Origin: Aequorivita sublithincola DSM 14238
GTDB lineage: Bacteria > Bacteroidota > Bacteroidia > Flavobacteriales > Flavobacteriaceae
NCBI RefSeq assembly: GCF_000265385.1
Contig: NC_018013.1
Coordinates: forward strand, 2,507,001-2,571,000
Direction of reading: 5' to 3'
Length of the DNA: 64,000 bases
The translations under genes were made by a program, and so were the position numbers. Below, piece after piece: positions 22,307 through 31,729 of this stretch. Below the pieces are notes generated by a model. It saw nothing but the letters and a program-made list of their open reading frames with translations. It ran no database searches and was not told the origin of the DNA. The number at the start of each line of letters is the position of its first letter. The stretch's first letter is position 1.

Positions 22307-22432
22307 AAAGAGACTAAGGACGAAAGGATGTATGACTTAAGACTAAAAAAATAATTTATACATCTAAAAAATCTTTTGAATCATTAGGCCATCACCTGCC
22401 TTACGTCCTGATTCTTTTGGTCATAAGTCATT

Positions 22433-22957
22433 CTAAAAAAGCTCACTCACTTCTTTTTTTATGTATGCCAAAGCCTTTTGTGAAGGTGTAATTTCTTCCA
22501 TAAAATTTTGTAAAAGCCACTCTCGCATTTTATCTACATTGCCTTCCTTTTCGTGCATAGCACCTTGTCTAATGATATGAATTGTAGCGTTTTTGGCCGC
22601 ACTCACCAAATTCCAACATTCTGGAGTAACATATATTTGTTGCGTAAGATTGTGCTCAAACTCCTGCTCAATATTCTTTACTAATAAGTTTTCATAATCG
22701 TCTTTTGAGTCTGAAAACGGTTTTACCCGAATCAATAATTTATTCAAATCTATTCGCTCTAAAAGAAGCGTGATGCGTTCATAAGCTTGCAAACGAAGCG
22801 GTAATACTTGTTTTTGTGCTTCCTTCTGAATTAAATATCTTCTACGACCTTCTTCATTTGCAGTGTGGCCTTTAAAGAAAAAATATGCTACAAGACCTAC
22901 CACAATTGCAGGTAATAAATAAGCTACATAACTAATAATTTGGGTTGCTTCTTCCAT
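22433..22957 (-). CDS. Uncharacterised flavobacterial membrane-anchored protein
   Basis: A 174-residue protein starting MEEATQIISY. The frame extends seven codons further to 22978, but this ATG places the membrane helix (YVAYLLPAIVVGLVAYFFFK) at the N-terminus. The remaining ~145 residues are charged and mostly helical (for example LRLQAYERITLLLERIDLNK and IEQEFEHNLTQQIYVTPECW). No catalytic motif is seen. Proteins of this layout recur in flavobacterial genomes without an assigned function. It is convergent with the response regulator across 126 bp and divergent from the T9SS gene at 23274. Confidence 0.75.
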   Translation of the reverse strand: MEEATQIISYVAYLLPAIVVGLVAYFFFKGHTANEEGRRRYLIQKEAQKQVLPLRLQAYERITLLLERIDLNKLLIRVKPFSDSKDDYENLLVKNIEQEFEHNLTQQIYVTPECWNLVSAAKNATIHIIRQGAMHEKEGNVDKMREWLLQNFMEEITPSQKALAYIKKEVSELF

Positions 22958-23273
22958 AGAATTTTTAATAGTGAACAAACTTAAGCTCTTTTTGGTTTAT
23001 GAACAAAAAAACTCCTCCATATCCCCCTATTTCAAAAGATTTTTACATTTATATCTTATCCTTTGAAATCCCTTTGTTTTAATTCTAAAAGGATTTTTTT
23101 GATAAAATCATAATAAAATTTTTAAAAATTCCGAAAATTAGGTAACAAAAGTTGAATCCGGTTGATATAAGCATAGAAGACAATAATTATATGTCTTTTA
23201 AAATATTGAAAACACTAAGGAGGAAACTGAAAATCCTATAATAAATAGAGTAGGTAAACTAAATAACTTTATT

Positions 23274-25154
23274 ATGAAAACAATTAGACACACAATTGTA
23301 ATGTTTTGCTTACTTATGATAGGTCTATCTTATGGGCAAAATGAAATCTGCACTAACTTTGAAAGTGGTTCATTTGATGGATGGCAAAACAGATATTCGA
23401 CCTCATCAATCAATAGCCCAGCTCTTGACGGCACCAATTATCTCAGGGTAAGAGATGGATCTGGAGGTTCATGGGTTTATAATAGTACTTCCTATCCCAA
23501 AGATTGGAAACGGTTTATAGACCATTGCCTGTGCTTTGATTACAAGGTATTTAATGATGGTATTGCGAGTTCTTCAGCTAACATCAATCCAAAAATAGTT
23601 TTGTATGACGGTGCTTCCCCGCAAGCTTCAACTGTTTATGCAGTATTTGTGGCTACTAACACGGTTACGGAAAATGACGATTGGGTGCATGTTTGCGCAC
23701 CTATTTTGCCAAGTGACGGCGTAACTTTGCCAGGAAATGGTGATGGTCAATGGACCAATGTTACGCCTGCTCAGTGGAATGCTTTACTCTCGAATGTAGG
23801 CGGAGTTGCATTTGCTATAGATATTGCAGGATCAAGTGCCCAAACTGAAATTATTGGAGTAGATAATATCTGTATTCAAGATTGTAACAATGTAGAACCG
23901 CCAAGTAATGAAGGTTCATACTGCTGCGATGGGGAAAACCTTGTGGTAAACGGTAACTTTGAGTTTGGTAATAGCGGCTTTAATAGTAGTTATTCTAACA
24001 ATCCAGCGGTATATCCTGGCCAATATGATGTTACAAATTCTGCAAGTGCCTTTGGAGCTACTGTAACAGATCATTCTTTCTGTGCAGATCCAATAGCCTA
24101 CGCAACAAATGATGATTTTATGATTGTAAATGGAAAAACCCAACAATCTGGAAATGCTGTAATTTGGCAGCAAACAATCTCTGGTCTTGAAAGAGGCGCT
24201 AGATATAAATTTTGTGCAAACTTCAAAAACATGCCTCAATGTACTTTTGATATTCTTCCGAGAATTAACATGATAGTATCTGGCTCTGGCGCTACCGGCT
24301 TTAGTGCTGTATCTGTAAATCCAGCAGATCCATGTGATTGGGATAGTAGAGAGTATAACTTTACGGCTTCCAGCAGTTCAGTATCTTTGAGAATTGTACT
24401 TGATCAAACTGGAAACGGAGATGGTAATGATTTAGCAATAGATGATATTGCGGTAACTAAATTGATTGATCCAAATCTTAGTATCACCGTGCAGCACCAA
24501 GGTAATCCACAAGAGATAACAGGTTCTATTAATACAATAAGTCCTTCGGATGATTCTTTACACGGATCAGATTGTGAATACTATTGGTTTGTTTCTGAAG
24601 TAACAAGCTATCCTCCAATTGTAGTATCAGGACCAGCTTTCGCTTCTGGAAATGCCTCTGGGAATAGCCTTGGTGCCTCTCCGTGGAATTTAACAACTAC
24701 TTTCCCTGATTATAATTTCAACCAAAATACAATGTATATTGTTGGAATGTACACACCAGAATGTGGCTGTTATGATGAAGGTTTTACTTATCAATTAACC
24801 TACAACAATCGTCCAATGGGAGACGATATGACCGAAGAGCAAAAACAGTTAATTATATATTGGATTCTCAATGGTTACAAAGGGCCTGCCAATACCAGTC
24901 AAGATGTAGGTTCAAATAATCTATTAATTTACCCTAACCCAGTTGAAAATAGTTTTAATGTTTCATTGATAGGTGATAGCCTGAAAAGTGTAGAGATTTT
25001 ATCACTAACTGGTCAATCTATCCTGTCCAAAAAATTTAAGGATGGAAAAACTGAAGAAACTTTGGACATCTCTTCGTTTGCAGCGGGTATTTATCTCGTA
25101 AAAGCTTACGGATTAGATAATAAACAGTTTACTGCCAAGTTGGTTAAAAAGTAG
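23274..25154 (+). CDS. Secreted carbohydrate-binding-like protein with T9SS sorting domain
   Basis: A 626-residue protein with a signal peptide (residues 1-21, ending YGQN). Residues about 25-200 form a beta-sandwich of the kind found in secreted adhesins and enzymes (CTNFESGSFDGWQ, closing with IIGVDNICIQDC). Residues about 215-400 form a second carbohydrate-binding-like jelly roll (ENLVVNGNFEFGNSGF, closing with LAIDDIAVTKL). A further beta-rich stretch follows. The end (IYPNPVENSFNVSLIGDSL to FTAKLVKK) is a T9SS type A domain. No catalytic residues are recognised. It is likely a surface or released binding protein. It is a single gene with 295 bp upstream, in which no promoter could be identified with confidence, and a strong terminator downstream. 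Confidence 0.83.
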   Translation: MKTIRHTIVMFCLLMIGLSYGQNEICTNFESGSFDGWQNRYSTSSINSPALDGTNYLRVRDGSGGSWVYNSTSYPKDWKRFIDHCLCFDYKVFNDGIASSSANINPKIVLYDGASPQASTVYAVFVATNTVTENDDWVHVCAPILPSDGVTLPGNGDGQWTNVTPAQWNALLSNVGGVAFAIDIAGSSAQTEIIGVDNICIQDCNNVEPPSNEGSYCCDGENLVVNGNFEFGNSGFNSSYSNNPAVYPGQYDVTNSASAFGATVTDHSFCADPIAYATNDDFMIVNGKTQQSGNAVIWQQTISGLERGARYKFCANFKNMPQCTFDILPRINMIVSGSGATGFSAVSVNPADPCDWDSREYNFTASSSSVSLRIVLDQTGNGDGNDLAIDDIAVTKLIDPNLSITVQHQGNPQEITGSINTISPSDDSLHGSDCEYYWFVSEVTSYPPIVVSGPAFASGNASGNSLGASPWNLTTTFPDYNFNQNTMYIVGMYTPECGCYDEGFTYQLTYNNRPMGDDMTEEQKQLIIYWILNGYKGPANTSQDVGSNNLLIYPNPVENSFNVSLIGDSLKSVEILSLTGQSILSKKFKDGKTEETLDISSFAAGIYLVKAYGLDNKQFTAKLVKK

Positions 25155-25177
25155 AATTTTTTATAATATCTGAAATT

Positions 25178-25216
25178 ATTAGGCTCTTCAAATTTCTTGA
25201 AGAGCCTAATTTTTTT
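25178..25216 (+). terminator. Rho-independent terminator of the T9SS gene
   Basis: A perfect 13-bp stem, TTAGGCTCTTCAA at 25179-25191 against TTGAAGAGCCTAA at 25197-25209, with a five-base loop and a run of T. It lies 24 bp past the stop. The remaining 200 bp before the next gene shows nothing recognisable. Confidence 0.92.
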
Positions 25217-25416
25217 CAGAAAAGGTATTATAATTTTAAGAGGAAATATTATAAGAAGAATATCTTCTCAATATTTGATAAAGAGATAAAATTAACGTTC
25301 TTACAATTAAAATTTCCGAATTGAAAGTTGAAACTATTTATTGTAAATATTCTGGAACGAGGGCACGCAATAAACTGCGAGCTGACTGAAAACTGAGACT
25401 AAATACTGAACACTAA

Positions 25417-27033
25417 TTAATACCTCACCTTATTCTCCTTCTTCATTGCTTTAACTTCCTTTTTAGCCTCTTTCTCGTGAAAGTTTCCACCTAAATGCTC
25501 ACAGTGCAATAATGCTTTCATGCTTTCAAAAGGAACTTCGTGTTTATGATACATAAAAGATTCCGCCAAGGTTTTGATTAGGTTTTTATCGCCCACCGTT
25601 AAATCTACATCGTCCATCGTAAACTGGCATGGATGTTCATAACCACATGCGTGTGTCATTTCTAACAATTCTTTTCTAAAGTTTTTAAAGTAAAAATGTG
25701 CTCTAACAGATTTATCCTGAATATCTATTCCTCTTTGGAGCCATTTACTTTGTGTTGCAACACCACTAGGGCAACGGTTGGTATGACATAATTGTGCTTG
25801 TATACAACCAATGCTCATCATTGCTTCGCGCGCAACATTCACCAAATCTGCGCCCATAGAAAATGCCATTGCAGCTTTTGCAGGAAAACCTAATTTTCCA
25901 CTACCAATAAAAACAATTTGATCGCAGATGTCGTGTTTTTTAAAGATTTTATAAACCGCTGCAAAACCGAAAAGCCAAGGCAATGAAACGTGGTCTGCAA
26001 AACTTGGAGGGGATGCTCCAGTTCCACCTTCACCACCATCTATAGTAACAAAGTCAGGACCTTTACCGGTTTCCTTCATTATTTTGGCCAACTGTTCCCA
26101 TTCACCCAAACGACCAACAGCAGATTTAATTCCAACAGGAAGTCCAGTTGCTTCAGCAATACTTTCTACAAATTCAACCATACCTTTAACGCCTTCAAAA
26201 GCAGAATGGTTTGGTGGTGAAAGCACATCTTGGCCCAAAGGTACGTGGCGAATTTCAGCAATTTCAGATGTAATTTTAGCTCCTGGAAGAACTCCTCCTT
26301 TTCCTGGTTTAGCACCTTGCGAAAGCTTCACTTCAATTGCGCGTACTTGTGGATTGTCTTTAACAAGCTGCACGATTTTCTCCATTGAAAAATTTCCGTG
26401 TTCATCGCGAACTCCGAAATATCCAGTTCCAAAGTGAAAAACAACATCAGCACCAGTTTTATGATAGGGTGAAAGCCCGCCCTCACCTGTATTATGGTAG
26501 CAATAAGCAAGCCCGCAACCTTTGTTCAAAGATTCCACAGCTCTTGCAGAAAGCGACCCGAAACTCATTGCCGAGACATTTATAACGGAAGTGGGACGAT
26601 ACGGACGACGACGTTTGTGAAAATCGCCCATCAATTTTGCACAAGGCAAGAAATAAGGATTTTTATAATTTGGATTATCCTTTTCTACTTTAAAAGGAAG
26701 CATCGCATTATTTATGAAAATATAGTTAGGTTCATAAATATCGCGGTCTGTTCCAAAACCTTCATAATTGTTTTCGTTCTTAGCGGATGCATATATCCAA
26801 CCTCGCTCAATTCGATTAAAAGGAAGCTCTTCACGGTTGTTGGCTACAATATATTGCCTTATTTCTGGCCCAATACTTTCCAACATATACCGAATGTGAC
26901 CAACAATAGGAAAGTTATGGCTAACGGCGTGATGCTTGTTGAAAAAGATGTCGCGAATGGCAACAAGTAATAGAAAAATGAGGATCCAGGCCCACCAAGG
27001 GATTGCTGAAATAAAGTTTATAATTCCATCCAT
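25417..27033 (-). CDS. FMN-binding glutamate synthase family protein
   Basis: A 538-residue protein similar to the central FMN-binding part of the glutamate synthase large subunit (GltB2-type), without the amidotransferase domain. An N-terminal membrane helix (WWAWILIFLLLVAI) is present. The TIM-barrel part shows INVSAMSFGSLSARAVESLN, then KLSQGAKPGKGGVLPGAKIT, then VTIDGGEGGTGASPPSFADH, and VNVAREAMMSIGCIQAQLCH with the cysteines that hold the 3Fe-4S cluster in related enzymes (C-I-Q-A-Q-L-C-x-x-x-x-C-P). It may oxidise a substrate and pass electrons to the membrane; the true reaction is unknown for this stand-alone class. It is a single gene divergent from the helicase at 27245, with a hairpin repeat of family B in the gap. 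Confidence 0.9.
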   Translation of the reverse strand: MDGIINFISAIPWWAWILIFLLLVAIRDIFFNKHHAVSHNFPIVGHIRYMLESIGPEIRQYIVANNREELPFNRIERGWIYASAKNENNYEGFGTDRDIYEPNYIFINNAMLPFKVEKDNPNYKNPYFLPCAKLMGDFHKRRRPYRPTSVINVSAMSFGSLSARAVESLNKGCGLAYCYHNTGEGGLSPYHKTGADVVFHFGTGYFGVRDEHGNFSMEKIVQLVKDNPQVRAIEVKLSQGAKPGKGGVLPGAKITSEIAEIRHVPLGQDVLSPPNHSAFEGVKGMVEFVESIAEATGLPVGIKSAVGRLGEWEQLAKIMKETGKGPDFVTIDGGEGGTGASPPSFADHVSLPWLFGFAAVYKIFKKHDICDQIVFIGSGKLGFPAKAAMAFSMGADLVNVAREAMMSIGCIQAQLCHTNRCPSGVATQSKWLQRGIDIQDKSVRAHFYFKNFRKELLEMTHACGYEHPCQFTMDDVDLTVGDKNLIKTLAESFMYHKHEVPFESMKALLHCEHLGGNFHEKEAKKEVKAMKKENKVRY

Positions 27034-27038
27034 AATGT

Positions 27039-27064
27039 GTAGGCGCGCGATTCATCACGCGCAT
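27039..27064. repeat. Palindromic repeat, family B, copy 1
   Basis: TGTAGGCGCGCGATTCATCA followed by CGCGC forms a stem of GCGCGCGA with TCACGCGC around a TTCA loop, with one mismatch, and then a run of T. The same core recurs at 38018-38043. It lies just upstream of the glutamate-synthase-like gene, in an otherwise featureless 211-bp divergent gap. Confidence 0.6.
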
Positions 27065-27244
27065 TTTTTTAATGTTTAAGAATTGAATTTAAGTTAGATA
27101 TTATCTATCCATTATTCAACATCAGACTTTAAAGATATTTATTTTCAGTCAATCAAAAATGAAAAGATGTTTATAATTTGCCAAAAATCTATTTAAATAT
27201 TCCTTTCATAATAACTATTTTCACAGCTTGAAGAAAATGAAGTT

Positions 27245-29566
27245 TTGGAAACATATTTAGAACAACTTAACGATGCTCAGCGTGCACCAGTGCTGCAAAA
27301 AGATGGCGCGATGATAGTTATAGCTGGAGCTGGTTCGGGCAAGACACGCGTGCTTACATTTCGTATTGCATACTTAATGTCGCAAGGTGTTGACCCATTT
27401 AATATTTTGTCGCTGACCTTTACCAACAAGGCGGCACGTGAAATGAAAAACCGTATTTCAAAGATTGTAGGTTCTAGTGAAGCCAAAAATCTTTGGATGG
27501 GAACTTTCCACAGTATTTTTGCGAAAATCCTTCGGTTTGAAGCTGATAAGTTGGGCTATCCTTCAAATTTTACAATTTATGATACTCAAGATTCCCAAAG
27601 TGTGATACGTGCAGTCATCAAGGAAATGCACTTAGACAAAGATGTATATAAATACAAGCAGGTTTATTCGCGGATTTCTTCCTATAAAAATAGCTTGATT
27701 ACCGTAAAGGCATATTTCAGCAATTCAGATTTAATGGAAGCCGATGCAATGGCAAAAATGCCACGTTTGGGCGATATTTATAAATCTTACGTTGACAAAT
27801 GCTTCAAAGCTGGGGCTATGGATTTTGATGATTTACTTTTGAAAACCAACGAACTTTTAACTCGTTTTCCAGAAGTCTTAGCAAAATATCAAAACCGTTT
27901 CCGCTACATTTTGGTGGACGAGTACCAAGATACAAATCACAGTCAGTATTTGATAGTAAGAGCACTTTCAGATAAGTTTCAAAATATATGTGTTGTAGGC
28001 GATGATGCGCAGAGTATCTATGCTTTCCGAGGCGCGAACATCAACAATATCCTGAATTTTCAGAAGGATTATGATGAAGTAAAAGTATTTCGATTGGAAC
28101 AGAATTACCGTTCCACAAAAAACATCGTAAATGCCGCAAACAATATTATTGAAAAGAATAAAACCAGACTCGAAAAAGTAGTTTGGACGGCGAATGACGA
28201 AGGCGCTAAAATTCTCGTAAACCGAACAATGACTGATGGTGACGAAGGTCGTTTTGTTGCGAGTTCCATTTTTGAAAACAAAATGAACCATCAAATGAAA
28301 GATGGTGATTTTGCAATTTTATATAGAACAAACGCCCAAAGTCGTGCAATGGAAGATGCCCTTCGGAAGAAAGACATTCCATACAGAATTTACGGCGGAC
28401 TCAGTTTTTATCAACGAAAGGAAATAAAGGATGTCCTGTCTTATTTACGATTGGTTTTAAACCCGAAAGACGAAGAAGCCCTTAAACGCGTAATCAATTA
28501 TCCCGCACGTGGAATTGGAGGAACTACAATTGATAAATTGATTGTTGCTGCAAATCATTACAATCGTTCAATTTTTGAAGTGATGAAAAACATAGATAAA
28601 ATTGATTTGAAGATAAATTCTGGAACCAAAACCAAGTTACAGGATTTCGTGACGATGATTGAAAGTTTTCAGGTTTTGAATCAAAATTATGATGCTTTTA
28701 CAATTACTGAGCACGTTTCCAAAAAAACTGGTTTACTTCAAGAACTGAAGAAAGACGGCACGCCAGAAGGAATCGCTCGCATTGAAAATATTGAGGAATT
28801 ATTAAACGGAATGCGCGATTTTGTTGAAGAACAAAAAGAAATCGCCGATGCCACAGGCTCGCTTTCAGAATTTATGGAAGATGTTGCCCTCGCCACAGAT
28901 GCAGACAGTGATAAAGGCGATAGCGACCGTGTAGCACTGATGACCGTCCATTTGGCGAAAGGTTTGGAATTTCCGTACGTTTATATCGTTGGGATGGAAG
29001 AAGATCTTTTCCCAAGCGGGATGAGTATGAATACCCGCAGCGAACTTGAAGAAGAACGAAGACTTTTCTACGTTGCCGTAACTCGTGCCGAAAAGCAAGC
29101 CTATTTAACTTACACCCAATCCCGCTATCGTTGGGGAAAATTGATAGATGCCGAACCCAGCCGTTTTATTGAAGAAATTGATGAGAGTTTTTTGGAGTAT
29201 TTAACGCCAATCACTGAAAATCGTTACAAACCATTACTTGATGCGGACATTTTTGACGATGTGGACCACAGCAAACTCAGATTGAAAAAACCAGTTTCAA
29301 GCAAAGCGCCGATGGGACCGACGGAAGATCAGCTTCGGAAACTGCGAAGATTAAAACCCGTAACTAGTGACACCGACAAAAATTTCAATGCCGAAGATGC
29401 AAATCTAAATGTTGGAACAATAGTGGAACACGTTCGTTTCGGAAAAGGAAAAATTAAAAGTATAGAAGGCCTAGGCGCAGACACAAAAGCTGAAATAGAT
29501 TTCGAAAATGGTGGTTTAAAGAAATTACTGCTTCGTTTCGCGAAGCTAAAGGTTGTTAATTCGTGA
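27245..29566 (+). CDS. ATP-dependent DNA helicase, UvrD/PcrA type
   Basis: A 773-residue superfamily 1 helicase that unwinds DNA in excision repair, mismatch repair and recombination control. Motifs in order: Q motif LNDAQRAPV, Walker A AGAGSGKTR, Ia LSLTFTNKAAREM, motif II ILVDEYQDTNHSQY, motif III CVVGDDAQSIYAFRGA, motif IV LEQNYRSTKNIV, motif V ALMTVHLAKGLEFPYVYIV and motif VI RRLFYVAVTRAEK. The start codon is TTG at 27245, which matches the family N-terminus (METYLEQLN); an ATG at 27237 is in another frame. The C-terminal Tudor-like end (IVEHVRFGKGKI) is as in PcrA. The gene ends inside the first arm of a long inverted repeat. Confidence 0.95.
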   Translation: METYLEQLNDAQRAPVLQKDGAMIVIAGAGSGKTRVLTFRIAYLMSQGVDPFNILSLTFTNKAAREMKNRISKIVGSSEAKNLWMGTFHSIFAKILRFEADKLGYPSNFTIYDTQDSQSVIRAVIKEMHLDKDVYKYKQVYSRISSYKNSLITVKAYFSNSDLMEADAMAKMPRLGDIYKSYVDKCFKAGAMDFDDLLLKTNELLTRFPEVLAKYQNRFRYILVDEYQDTNHSQYLIVRALSDKFQNICVVGDDAQSIYAFRGANINNILNFQKDYDEVKVFRLEQNYRSTKNIVNAANNIIEKNKTRLEKVVWTANDEGAKILVNRTMTDGDEGRFVASSIFENKMNHQMKDGDFAILYRTNAQSRAMEDALRKKDIPYRIYGGLSFYQRKEIKDVLSYLRLVLNPKDEEALKRVINYPARGIGGTTIDKLIVAANHYNRSIFEVMKNIDKIDLKINSGTKTKLQDFVTMIESFQVLNQNYDAFTITEHVSKKTGLLQELKKDGTPEGIARIENIEELLNGMRDFVEEQKEIADATGSLSEFMEDVALATDADSDKGDSDRVALMTVHLAKGLEFPYVYIVGMEEDLFPSGMSMNTRSELEEERRLFYVAVTRAEKQAYLTYTQSRYRWGKLIDAEPSRFIEEIDESFLEYLTPITENRYKPLLDADIFDDVDHSKLRLKKPVSSKAPMGPTEDQLRKLRRLKPVTSDTDKNFNAEDANLNVGTIVEHVRFGKGKIKSIEGLGADTKAEIDFENGGLKKLLLRFAKLKVVNS

Positions 29567-29623
29567 TCCGTTAATTCGGGATTCGTTACATCCAATTAAC
29601 AAATCCCGAATTAACGGATCACG
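29562..29623. repeat. Long hairpin repeat, family A, copy 1
   Basis: Two 27-bp arms, 29562-29588 and 29597-29623, are complementary with a single mismatch around an eight-base loop. The stem begins at the stop codon of the helicase and ends 3 bp before the stop of the esterase, so it can terminate both convergent genes. Its TTAATTCGGGATT word is shared with the hairpin at 34175-34229. Confidence 0.85.
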
Positions 29624-29625
29624 AT

Positions 29626-30495
29626 TCAGTTCACTCCCAAATAAGTATCAACAAAAGCACTCAATTGCGCTTTTACATCTTCAATATCATTTGGAGCCCA
29701 ATCTCCGTGACCACCATTGTAAACCGTGAAATTATGGTCTATTCCCGCATTGTTTAACTTTGAGTTTAGCGTAGTTGCATTGGAAAGCGGCACCAATGGA
29801 TCCGCATTTCCGTAGAAAAGTAGGGTAGGACTGCTAGCATTTGAAACTCGAAATGCAGGGCTCAAAACAGTTGCATAATCTGTTCCAGTAGGGTAAGCAC
29901 TCTCATCAACCAAAGCCGCCATATAAGCTGGAAACGCAGGATTTTCACTATAAAATGGATCCGTAAAATCTGAAGGTCCCACAATATCACCCACCATTTT
30001 TACTTGGTCGTCTGGATCATAGGCATAATCATACATTAAAGAAATATGTGCGCCAGCACTCACGCCAATTAGTCCAAATTGTGGTAAAATGTTTAATTCA
30101 TTTTTTTCAGTAGTCAGTTTGTTTATTACCGCATCCAAATTTAAAAATTGGTTAGGGAATGCAGGGGTATTTGCATCAGCTAAAACATAGTTGATGTTAA
30201 CTATTGCGTGGTTCGGGTGTCTCAGTTTTATATAAGGAATAAAAAATTCCATTTCCGCTTTGTCGCCTTCAACCCAACCACCACCGTGAACCAAGACGAT
30301 AACCTTCGTTTTTTCAGTGGATCGATCTGCGGGTAAATAAAGATCGTATTTTTGTTGCGCATTACTTCCGTAGGAAACATTCATAAATGTTTCAGCCATT
30401 AAAATTTGTTCATTGATAGAATCGCTGTCTTTTGAACAGGAAACGAAAGAAAATTGAATTCCGAAGAAAAGAACAATTACGAGGATTTTTTTCAT
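29626..30495 (-). CDS. Alpha/beta-hydrolase lipoprotein (esterase)
   Basis: A 289-residue protein. A type II signal peptide ends in the lipobox FSFVSCSKDSDS (Cys at about 20), with acidic residues after the Cys that favour surface export in flavobacteria. The hydrolase domain has the HGGGW oxyanion motif (VLVHGGGWVEG), the nucleophile elbow GVSAGAH and a C-terminal GGHGDWAP with the catalytic His; the Asp would be in YGNADPLVP. This matches the BD-FAE/hormone-sensitive-lipase-like group of small-ester hydrolases. The substrate is not known. It is convergent with the helicase gene. Confidence 0.88.
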   Translation of the reverse strand: MKKILVIVLFFGIQFSFVSCSKDSDSINEQILMAETFMNVSYGSNAQQKYDLYLPADRSTEKTKVIVLVHGGGWVEGDKAEMEFFIPYIKLRHPNHAIVNINYVLADANTPAFPNQFLNLDAVINKLTTEKNELNILPQFGLIGVSAGAHISLMYDYAYDPDDQVKMVGDIVGPSDFTDPFYSENPAFPAYMAALVDESAYPTGTDYATVLSPAFRVSNASSPTLLFYGNADPLVPLSNATTLNSKLNNAGIDHNFTVYNGGHGDWAPNDIEDVKAQLSAFVDTYLGVN

Positions 30496-30608
30496 AAAAA
30501 AGATTTGTTGTTACCCATAACGATGAAAAACTATTTTTATGTTATAACAATTTGTGTGAAGTTGTTAATTTCTATAAATTCATTTATATTTAAAACAAAA
30601 AGAGTGCG

Positions 30609-31226
30609 ATGGCTGAATTCATAAAAATTTACGAAGAAAACCCGAATCCGAAAGAAATTAAACGTGTAGTAAAAATCCTTCGCGATGGCGGCGTCATAAT
30701 TTATCCAAGCGATACCGTTTATGCCTTGGGTTGCGATATAAAAAGTAATCGAGCAATGGAACGGGTTGCGCAACTTCGGGGCGTAAAACTTGAAAAGGCT
30801 AATTTCTCTTTTGTTTGTGAAGATTTAAGCAATTTAAGCGATTATGTAAAGCAAATTGATACACCTACTTTTAAATTATTAAAACGAAATTTGCCAGGAC
30901 CTTATACCTTTATCCTTCCAGGAAACAACAATCTTCCCTCCGTATTTAAGAAAAAAAAGGAAGTGGGAATTCGGGTTCCAGATAACTCCATAACACGTGC
31001 CATTGTTCAGGAATTGGGCAATCCCATTATTTCAACTTCTATAAAAGATGAAGATGAAGTGATAGAGTACACCACAGATCCAGAACTTATTTTGGAGAAA
31101 TGGGACAACTTAGTGGATCTTGTAATTGACGGTGGTTATGGTGGAAATATACCTTCAACGGTAATTGATCTTACTGGTGATGAACCAATTGTAGTAAGAG
31201 AAGGGAAGGGGAGCTTGGAGCTTTAA
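30609..31226 (+). CDS. L-threonylcarbamoyladenylate synthase family (Sua5/YciO/YrdC)
   Basis: A 205-residue YrdC-domain protein. This family makes threonylcarbamoyl-AMP for the t6A modification of tRNAs reading ANN codons. Family elements are VKILRDGGVIIYPSDTVYAL near residue 20, ERVAQLRGVKLEKANFSFVC, GPYTFILPG, VGIRVPDN, PIISTSIKDEDE and PSTVIDLTGDEPIVVREGKG. It ends soon after the YrdC domain and lacks the C-terminal Sua5 domain, so it is closest to the TsaC/YciO short form. YciO-type proteins are weaker in the reaction, and which one this is cannot be settled here. Its stop overlaps that of the convergent NTF2-like gene in a shared TTAA. Confidence 0.85.
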   Translation: MAEFIKIYEENPNPKEIKRVVKILRDGGVIIYPSDTVYALGCDIKSNRAMERVAQLRGVKLEKANFSFVCEDLSNLSDYVKQIDTPTFKLLKRNLPGPYTFILPGNNNLPSVFKKKKEVGIRVPDNSITRAIVQELGNPIISTSIKDEDEVIEYTTDPELILEKWDNLVDLVIDGGYGGNIPSTVIDLTGDEPIVVREGKGSLEL

Positions 31227-31657
31227 TTTTTAGGAATTTGTTTTTTGTGAAATTCAGAAAGTAAAAATCTTGTTTGAGAATTCATCTTTTTTCTGAAGAA
31301 TGCTGTCCAACCCACCAAAAATCCTTTGAATCCTATTGCTTGTTTAGACCATTTGTAAAGGCTGAATTTATCAATATGGTTAATGATTTTTCCATCTTTA
31401 AATTTGAAAGTAGCATTAATCACGTTATGAATCTTTCTACCTGTTTTGGAAAAAGTGTAGTAAGCTTCCCAACGCGCTTTTCCGGCTTCGGGAGTATATT
31501 CTATTTTTGAAGTAATAACTTTAAAATCCTTTCCTTGCTGGGTTTCGCAAAGCATGCGCCACATGTTTTTAGCTTCTTCACCTTTTAAAACTCCGAAAGC
31601 GGGATCTTCAAAAGTAACATCGTCGTGGTACCATTCTAACATTCGCTCTGCATCCAA
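31223..31657 (-). CDS. NTF2/SnoaL-like protein (true start uncertain)
   Basis: The fold is that of small NTF2-like proteins: YHDDVTFEDPAFGVLKGEEA, then GRKIHNVINATFKFKDGKII and a C-terminal amphipathic segment. The only ATG/GTG/TTG start in frame ahead of the conserved core is the TTG at 31657. This would cut off the family's first helix, which is nevertheless encoded upstream (INIIENFYEAFADLDAERM) in the same open frame. No ATG, GTG or TTG lies between the previous gene's stop (31730-31732) and 31657, so an ATT start at 31696 is the best candidate. Function is unknown; SnoaL-like proteins range from isomerases to binding proteins. It lies directly after the TerB-like gene, in the same frame. 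Confidence 0.7.
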   Translation of the reverse strand: MDAERMLEWYHDDVTFEDPAFGVLKGEEAKNMWRMLCETQQGKDFKVITSKIEYTPEAGKARWEAYYTFSKTGRKIHNVINATFKFKDGKIINHIDKFSLYKWSKQAIGFKGFLVGWTAFFRKKMNSQTRFLLSEFHKKQIPKN

Positions 31658-31729
31658 GTCTGCAAAGGCTTCGTAGAAATTTTCGATGATATTAATTTCT
31701 TCTTTTTCGATGATTTTAGTGTTTTCGAA

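Noticed and set aside
22307..22432. Possible hairpin between the response regulator and the 174-aa gene
   Set aside because: The complementary words (GACTTAAGAC, AGGACGAAAGG) occur in the wrong order to form one stem; left without a call.
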